Below, piece after piece: positions 58,272 through 64,000 of a stretch of 64,000 nucleotides of DNA. Origin of the DNA: Capsicum annuum. Lineage: Eukaryota; Streptophyta; Magnoliopsida; Solanales; Solanaceae. The first letter of the stretch is position 1. Every line of letters begins with the position of its first letter. The notes under the pieces were generated by a model that saw only the letters and a list, made by a program, of their open reading frames with translations, was not told the origin of the DNA and made no database searches. The DNA lies in NCBI RefSeq assembly GCF_002878395.1, contig NC_061120.1, positions 95,507,175 through 95,571,174 on the forward strand, read 5' to 3'. The translations under genes and the position numbers were made by a program.

Positions 58272-58986
58272 GAGGCCTCCAAAAGATGGGAAAAGACCAA
58301 AATACTCTTGCAAAAATGTTTCTTAATTGCTAGAAAAAAATAGCTGATGCCATTCATGACAAGTCATCAAGCTGGTGATAAGTCGTCATGAAATGTAGTC
58401 ACAAAAGGGTGAAATCTTGATTTTCTGGTTAAGCTTGACGACATTGGTGATAAGCCATCACGGGCGTGATGAATTATCACAAAATGTCATCACTGGGGGT
58501 ATAAATCTGTCCTGGGCTGATGACATTGGTGATAAGTCATCACGCTTGTGACAGCTTATCACGAATGTCGTCACTCAGTTTCCTAGACTGACATGCTGGA
58601 GTAAAATGGGCATAACTCCTTGATCCGGTATCAAATTTGGGTAAAATTGGTATTGTTGGAAAGATAATTCAAGGATATTTTATTTTATATATAGTAGGTC
58701 CTCTAATTTGATATATACAAGGAGTTATGGACGATTGAATATGACTCAAGTTTTGATGCTCACTAAAACTTGAATGATAGGAAAGCTTTCAACTTTTCCT
58801 TGAGTTAGGGGATCTCTATGATATTAATTCATGCTAAAATAGATTCCCACACTAAATAATTGATTAACACACCCCACACTAAATAATTGATTAACACACT
58901 AAATATACATAGGCTTTGAGGCTCTTGGAGCATCTACAGATATGAATGATAGATTTCCATTCTAGTCCAAAATGTAGGTTGTTACA

Positions 58987-59253
58987 CAACCATGATTGAC
59001 TTCTACGGATGCAGTTGATTGTCCATCTTGACAGACTGTGACTGCGGTACTCACTCCATACCTTCAACTACACCTTTTCTACTCTCTTTTGATCATTTCA
59101 ATCTCCAATCTACATTATTTGTCTTTTTAACTCCTATACCTGCAAAGAGTGGATATTAGTGCATTAAATTACAATTATGTCCGAAACTTATTTGAGAGAA
59201 GGTAATGTGCACTAAAACTGAGTTAAAATGAGTGATAAAATCATTACTCATCA
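58987..59253 (-). repeat. 5' LTR of element 11, second part
   Basis: It resumes at CAACCATGATTGACTTC, which matches CTGTAATTGACTTTTATGG in the other LTR, and ends ATTACTCATCA. Confidence 0.83.
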
Positions 59254-60533
59254 ATGACTTTGGATAGGGGTGTACTAGAGAAACATATCTCAAGCTAGTG
59301 ATCTAGCATTTTAATGATTCCTATAAGCTAAAGGGTTTATGATCAGCCAGACCATTCAAAATTTTGTTGTTATTCCAATGCAGCTAGTTGTTCTGATTTA
59401 GCTTTTGATCCACTTGGTCCCACTTCTCAGGAAGGTACTCTATTGGGACACCAGATGGTTCTCAAACAAGAGAGGGTGTCCAACAACTAATGTAGGTTCC
59501 TATTAAGGTTTTCTAGACTCCAGAGGCACAACCAACTACTATGATGGCCTCATAGGTTGAGGTGTTACCTGCTAGAATCATTAGTTTAACTGTGGTTTTG
59601 AGAGAATCTATATCGGCTGATGAATAAAAGAGGTTTGAGATATTAAATAAAATGTACCCTCCTAATTATTATGGTACTACTTAGGAGGATGCATATGATT
59701 TCTTGGTCAGTTGTTAGGAAATATTGCATAACCTTAATTTTCTTGAGTCACATGGTGTAGATTATACTAGTTTGGAATTAATTTGCATAACCTAGTAGTG
59801 GTGGAGGTCCTTTGTTCATTACAGGTCAATAGGTTTTTCTCCTTTATCTTTGACACTCTTCTTAATGGTGTTTCTAGAGAGTTATGTGCCCTTTAGTTTG
59901 AAGGATAGGTTGAGGGATATGTTGGATGATTTGGAGTAGGGTTCCATGACTGTTGTTGAGTGTGAGGCCTATTTCCATCCCTTTATTTTGCATGATATGT
60001 CTAGTATCTCTATGGTAGGATAATAAAAAAGTTTGTGAAAGGTTTGAGTACTCTTCTTCAATTGGTTATAGCTCAGCTACAGACTATAGGTGGTTCTATT
60101 TTAGCATTATAGATCATTCCAAAAGAGTCAAGGGTATATGATGCGAGGATTAGGTAGTAGAGATATGGATTACATCAGTAGGGTGATCTTAGTAATTACT
60201 CATCCCAAGGTTTGGATTATTTAGGAAGAGGTTTCCATAGTTAAAACATAAGACCAATTCAGACCAGCAATGGAGGATTCAGATAGGTGGGTTTGCAGGT
60301 TCTAAGATTTAAGTGGTCAAAGGATGGGTCCTTCAGGACAATAGTCTCGTTCTAGTTTTTCTAGTTATGAAGGGCCATCATATTCATCTGGGCACTCACA
60401 AAGTGATTTGTCTTACTGGGGATATTTGATTTTATAAAATATTTTAAACTTAGAGATAGATTACCCTAGACATGTATTTGGTCCTCCACAATATTGGTGT
60501 TCATCCTTAGCCTTACCAAGAAATAATGTCACC
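59254..60533 (+). pseudogene. Degenerate gag of element 10, continued
   Basis: The plus-strand frames give KRFERF/MYPPNYYGTT*EDAYDFLVSC-like capsid sequence (59625-59720) and WWRSFVHYRSIGFSPLSLTLFL (59797-59870). ESYVPFSLKDRLRDMLDDLE*GSMTVVECEAYFHPLILHDMS follows (59879-60000), then a Gln/Ser/Gly-rich tail and a ruined zinc knuckle near 60415. The segment FGPP at about 60478 parallels the gag of element 3 at about 10950. Stops are frequent. It is cut by element 13. Confidence 0.78.
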
Positions 60534-61940
60534 TAAATTATACCCTCTAAGAAAGTAAAACGCAGTCGCTGTCAAAAATATAACCCAACAATGGTTTGGG
60601 TAGACCCCATAGGGAATAGGTTGTATATCTTCAATAAACATGCAGAAGTGACCAAAAAAATACAGGAAAGAAAATGGAGCATTTTGTGAGAACATTATCA
60701 ATAGTAACAAATCTTTATCCCTTGTGGTTGAAATCAAAATGAGAGAAATACTAAGACTATGTTACCCCTAACTTCCTAACTCTATAGACTTATCATGCTC
60801 CATCAAACTATTCCAATACCTTGCATGCAAAATCTTATAAGATATGTATCACCAACCATCTTGTGAATTCCTTTGGTGACTTTCATGCATTACCTTTTGA
60901 GTCTCAGAGTGTCTCCATATTAACCCTTATCCTAGATCCCAGATTAACTATTGTCTTTTGAGAGTCAAGTTAATTAGATGAACGTTAATAGCCTTTAATT
61001 ACTATTGTGATATTTGTTTCCTAATATCTACCTCTCTTTTGAAGTAAGTATCAAATTTAGGCAGGTTCTCAACTTCTGCAGTCGTTATGAAAGAAATCAC
61101 AACAAAGAAGATACCAATATATGGAAGAGCATTGATCAAGAACGACTTTGAATGTCCTATTCTTCGTTATTACATTAGGGTTCCCATAACCCTAGTTAGG
61201 TCGTTCAGTTATCCATGTTTACAAAAACATCCATTGAATTCATAAAGGAAAGAATTATGAATAATCTTACAATAATTGAAGAATAAAACTAGAATCTCGA
61301 ATTAATATTCAACCTTAAAAATAAAAAACAAAGGATTCCATTATCAAAAGTCAAATCTTAAATGCAATATAGTGTCGTGAATGTAAAGAGTGCGTAAACT
61401 AATACAAAAATTTCCAAAGGTAATTTATGTAATACATTCAAACCCTAAAAAACCTAACCAAAATGAAAAATGAAAACTAAGTCAGCAACAACTTATAGGC
61501 CCACTTAGGAGCCATAAGTAGTACTTATTGACGAAAACTAGGTCGACAACAACTTACATACCCACTTATGAGCCATAAGTAGTACTTATTGACCCTATGT
61601 GGGTCGTAAGTATCAGAAGAAATCAGAAGTGATTGAACTTCAACCTACGATGGCACTTACGAGCGGCGTAAGTGGTAGTTACACACTGTAAGTAGGTTTC
61701 GTAACTCTCAGAATAAAATCTTCATACTTTTTATTGTCAAAAAAATTTTTTTTGCACTTAAGTGGCCACCTACGGTCTATAAGTGGTCCATCTGGGAACT
61801 TCAGCTATTATTTCTTCTTTATAATCCACAACCTAGTATCCGGTAAAATAATCACACAATATATCATATCTAACAAATAGGACCTATGTACTAGCATATT
61901 TTCTGGTTTTAAGCATCAAAAGTACCATGAAACCATGGCA
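60534..61940 (-). repeat. 3' LTR of element 13 (about 1407 bp)
   Basis: The plus strand starts TAATGTCACCTAAATTA (decayed TGATGTCACC) and ends AAACCATGGCA. Both ends match the element 8 LTR in reverse. The segment 61485-61775 is an array of ACTTATGAGCCATAAGT, CTTATTGAC and GGTCGTAAGT words. No gene is supported. Confidence 0.72.
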
Positions 61941-63224
61941 CATAAGCACCTTCAACTTAGAATGTTTGCACGTCCTCAGGCAACAAAAACATAACAAAAT
62001 AACACGATGCTTAAACAAGAGAAACTTAAGGTGTCTTTGGCAGTCAACTTAATTTTACACAACTTTTGTCCCCTCTTATTTTTAACTTTTCAAATCTAAT
62101 TGTATTGATCAATGTAGAACAATAATGTAACATAAAGGAATCAAGCTATGGTATTACATTAGAAACAAACAACCAAGCAAACATGAAGTATACACTACCC
62201 GAATAGAAAAGCAGTTAGCAACACAACCCATGTACCCTCATAACAAAGAAGTCCTATACTCATCATATGATCATGCATGTCAATGAGGGGATGATATCTA
62301 GACACTCTCACTCATAAAAGAAGTTTAATAAATGTTCATCGAATACTATAGGCTTGCCTAAATTTTCTTTATCATAGTTTTTTCAGACAGTTGGAGTAGG
62401 ATCACTATAGGACTTTCTTCAGCTTGTAATGTAGGCTAGGGGCTGGTATGGTACACTTGGGAAAAAGTGACTAACCCTCCTTTACACTACTATTATATTT
62501 AGGGTCCATTTTTCAACCAATTATTCTTTTATTTCTCCTTTATTTCTTCTTTTTCTCTTTTATTGCTTTATCAAGTTGGGTGTGATTTCTTTACTCTTTT
62601 ATTTTTTTTTTACTCTTCTTTCTTTCTGCTTTTTTCTTTTTCAAAATTTTTACCACCACCAACCTTACTTTCTTTTCCCTTATTCAAACTTTTCTTCATA
62701 CCCAATTTTAACTACACACCTCTATGATAGCCACCCTTAACTTAGGAATATTGTTTAAGTTGAGGTGCATAATGTCCAAGGAGGGACCGGGGCCTAAACA
62801 AGTTCATTGTACTCAAATTTAGGAAGCTAAAAGGTAAAAACAAGAAAATGGGTCAATATATGCTCAAATCAGGAATCAATGGATACTTTTTCACATTTGG
62901 ATGGTCGGTCATTTAGGCTCAAAGTGGAATAAATCAAAATGACCTATGATCATGTCCTAATCAACTATCCTTCAACCCAGGCAATACTAATTAGGCAAGT
63001 TCTTGATTAAATGCACAAAGAGAACTAGGTAAGTATCTCACACACATGGTACAATGTTATATTACCATCTACTACCTATACAGTTTATGAAAATTATAAT
63101 CTATGCTTATTTTTTCCCTAATACTAGTGGCATAACAAGATTCAGAATAGTCACATATTTATTTACATCACATAGATCACAAAATATTTTTGGAGGGGTA
63201 TCAATTTTTAGTAACACTTAAAAC
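61941..63224 (-). other. 3' non-coding region of element 13
   Basis: No gene is supported. Near the LTR the minus strand has TTGCCTGAGGACGTGCAAAC, the block typical just before the polypurine tract. A strongly pyrimidine-rich run (purine-rich on the element's sense strand) covers 62515-62645. The block AGCTTGTAATGTAGG at 62421 is shared with element 11. Confidence 0.65.
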
Positions 63225-63559
63225 TATGGCTGTCAAGTGGGCCGGGCCAGGCCAACCCGGAACCGGCTCATGTTATTTAATCGGGTTGAGGGCCGGTCTG
63301 GGTCCGGGTTGGGGTCTAAGTGGGTCGGGCCAGGCCGAGCCCAGCAGTAAAAAAATCAAAAACCACCCTAACCCATCCCACTTAACCCAACCCGGTCAAA
63401 CCCACCAAAACCCGGTCAAACCCAATTAAAAAACCGGTCAAAAATATAAAAAAAACTTTTTTTCAATATACATTATATATACCCAGCTATATACATTATA
63501 AATACGTTAAACAATATATATACACTATATATATAGTATATACTACATTAGAATTTAAA

Positions 63560-64000
63560 AAATATATACATATATACACAATTACGCATATATACGCACC
63601 ATCCAAATATATATGTACTACTTTAAACTTTAAAGTTTAAATAAAATATACTACAATATATATATATATATATATAATTATATATATATATATATACACA
63701 TATATACATTACATATACACGTCTATAAAAGATCTATTCACATATATACACTCTAATATATGTATATGTAATACTTTAAATGAAATATACTATAATATAT
63801 ATACATTACAATATATATTGTATAGTTATATACTAATTTATAAAACATATACACATGTATACGTTAAATATACACGTCTATAGAAGATCTATTCACATAT
63901 ATACACTCTATTGTCTATTCTATGTATATGTAATACTTTAAATCAAATATAATACAATATATATACATTACAATATATATTTGTATAGTTATATACTAAT
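63560..64000. repeat. 155-bp AT-rich tandem repeat
   Basis: ACACGTCTATAAAAGATCTA at 63717 and ACACGTCTATAGAAGATCTA at 63872 start units 155 bases apart that share GTATATGTAATACTTTAAAT and TATTGTATAGTTATATAC-like words. A diverged earlier unit is visible from about 63560. The array runs off the window. Confidence 0.78.
63655..63700. repeat. TA dinucleotide run
   Basis: Alternating TATATA with two short breaks, part of the diverged first unit of the tandem repeat. Confidence 0.85.

Larger units (their letters stand above)
55602..58986 (-). repeat. Element 12: solo LTR of the element 1 type (3385 bp)
   Basis: The plus strand starts TGTAATACCCC and ends GTAGGTTGTTACA, so on the minus strand it reads TGTAACAACC...GGTATTACA. 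Blocks TTGACACCCTTCC...GGGGTTACAG...TTGGACCCCA, TTGGGGCATGT and AGAGAGTCCTCAT occur in the same order as in element 1 LTRs. No coding region or second LTR is attached, so it is a solo LTR. Flanks TTACT and CAACC do not match. It carries about 70-bp tandem repeats at 56398-56620, a CpG-containing array at 58335-58590 and a TATA-like site at 58264-58271 downstream of it. Confidence 0.85.
48073..59253 (-). mobile_element. Element 11: Athila/Tat-like non-autonomous element with two unrecognised ORFs
   Basis: LTRs at 48073-49607 and 54361-59253 (the latter split by a solo LTR), and a well-kept GGCGCC-type primer site at 54338-54355. Internal length is 4753 bases. No gag, protease, RT or integrase motif could be found on either strand. 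Instead there are two decayed minus-strand ORFs (54224-53416 and 52068-51490). It lies in the gag of element 10. Flanks GCGAC and ATGAC share 3 of 5 bases; the differences are transitions. Confidence 0.82.
63225..64000. mobile_element. Probable hAT-type DNA transposon end
   Basis: TATGGCTGTCAAGTGGGCC begins a GC-rich terminal region full of GGGCCGGGCC and GGGTCGGGCC words, a look common at the ends of plant hAT elements. Subterminal copies of CCGGTCAAA lie at 63392, 63412 and 63434. It then changes abruptly to AT-rich repeats. The other end is outside the window, so terminal repeats and the 8-bp target copy cannot be tested; CTTAAAAC at 63217-63224 is the candidate. The reading frame at 63190-63429 is a by-product of low complexity. 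Confidence 0.5.

Noticed and set aside
48068..59258. GCGAC/ATGAC as a firm target duplication of element 11
   Set aside because: Only 3 of 5 bases match. It is plausible given transitions, but too weak to be used as evidence by itself.
63190..63429. 79-residue plus-strand ORF rich in Gly and Pro
   Set aside because: It is produced by repeated GGGCCGGGCC and CCCGGTCAAA words at a transposon end. No start context, homology or domain supports a protein.
1..64000. Endogenous pararetrovirus sequence
   Set aside because: Solanaceae genomes often carry such copies, but every RT or integrase piece here is flanked by LTRs or integrase of Ty3/gypsy type; no movement-protein or coat-type frame was seen.
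1..64000. Host genes, tRNA or rRNA genes, CRISPR arrays
   Set aside because: No exon structure with known domains, no cloverleaf and no regularly spaced repeat-spacer pattern was found. The only regular repeats are LTR modules and the AT-rich array at the right end.
63655..64000. AT-rich tandem repeat as a centromeric satellite
   Set aside because: Only about three units are visible and they begin inside a transposon-like end; one window cannot show a centromeric array.

Overview
This window looks like gene-free, retrotransposon-packed heterochromatin from a nightshade-family plant (Solanaceae, for example pepper, tomato, potato or tobacco; I cannot pick the genus). The clues are nested Ty3/gypsy elements with long (1.4-3.4 kb) LTRs and an RTE-type LINE whose 3' end carries the GGTATGGACTGCGTAC... 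segment and TTG-repeat tail known from SolRTE LINEs and the tobacco TS SINE. No host protein gene, tRNA, rRNA or CRISPR array could be supported. Nearly every base can be placed in one of about fifteen mobile-element copies, all with decayed reading frames.

Layout. (1) 1-7129: Ty3/gypsy element 1 (+), 5' LTR cut by the window, integrase deleted, complete 3' LTR. It sits in element 2 (+), of which the integrase and 3' LTR remain (7130-10442). Element 2 abuts a gag fragment of element 3 (+, 10443-11275), which meets head-to-head a gag/protease fragment of element 4 (-, 11276-11981). (2) 11982-22067: element 5 (-), the most complete copy, with both LTRs, tRNA-iMet-type primer site, gag, protease, RT, RNase H, integrase with a chromodomain-like tail, and polypurine tract. 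It contains a 100-N gap that is an unmerged overlap. (3) 22068-23698: 5' LTR fragment of element 4 (-). (4) 23699-38239: element 6 (+), RNase H-integrase plus a 3' LTR. That LTR is split by element 7 (+, 26901-36739), a gag/protease-only non-autonomous element with a perfect 5-bp target duplication. Element 7 in turn holds a LINE (31704-34823).

(5) 38240-47232: 3' end of element 8 (+), whose LTR is split by element 9 (-, 39299-46676), a second copy of the element 7 family. (6) 47233-60533: the end of the 5' LTR, primer site and gag of element 10 (+). Its gag is split by element 11 (-, 48073-59253), a non-autonomous element with two unrecognised ORFs; a solo LTR (element 12, -, 55602-58986) lies inside the 5' LTR of element 11. 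(7) 60534-64000: 3' LTR and 3' region of element 13 (-), then a probable hAT DNA transposon end with 155-bp tandem repeats running off the window.

Two lineages are distinguishable by primer site. Chromovirus-like elements (1, 2, 5, 6, 10) have gag-pol, and where the primer site is visible (1, 5, 10) it is TGGTATCAGAGC-like. Athila/Tat-like elements (7, 9, 11, and by LTR and 3' region 8 and 13) use GGCGCCGTTGCCGGGG-like sites and lack visible RT or integrase, so they would depend on enzymes supplied in trans. The nesting gives a relative age order: element 10 is older than 8, 11 and 13; 8 is older than 6 and 9; 6 is older than 7; 7 is older than the LINE; 11 is older than 12.

The points most worth following up are the gag/protease-only family, the two unknown ORFs of element 11, short CpG-containing motif arrays upstream of the TATA box in many unrelated LTRs, and the spurious assembly gap.
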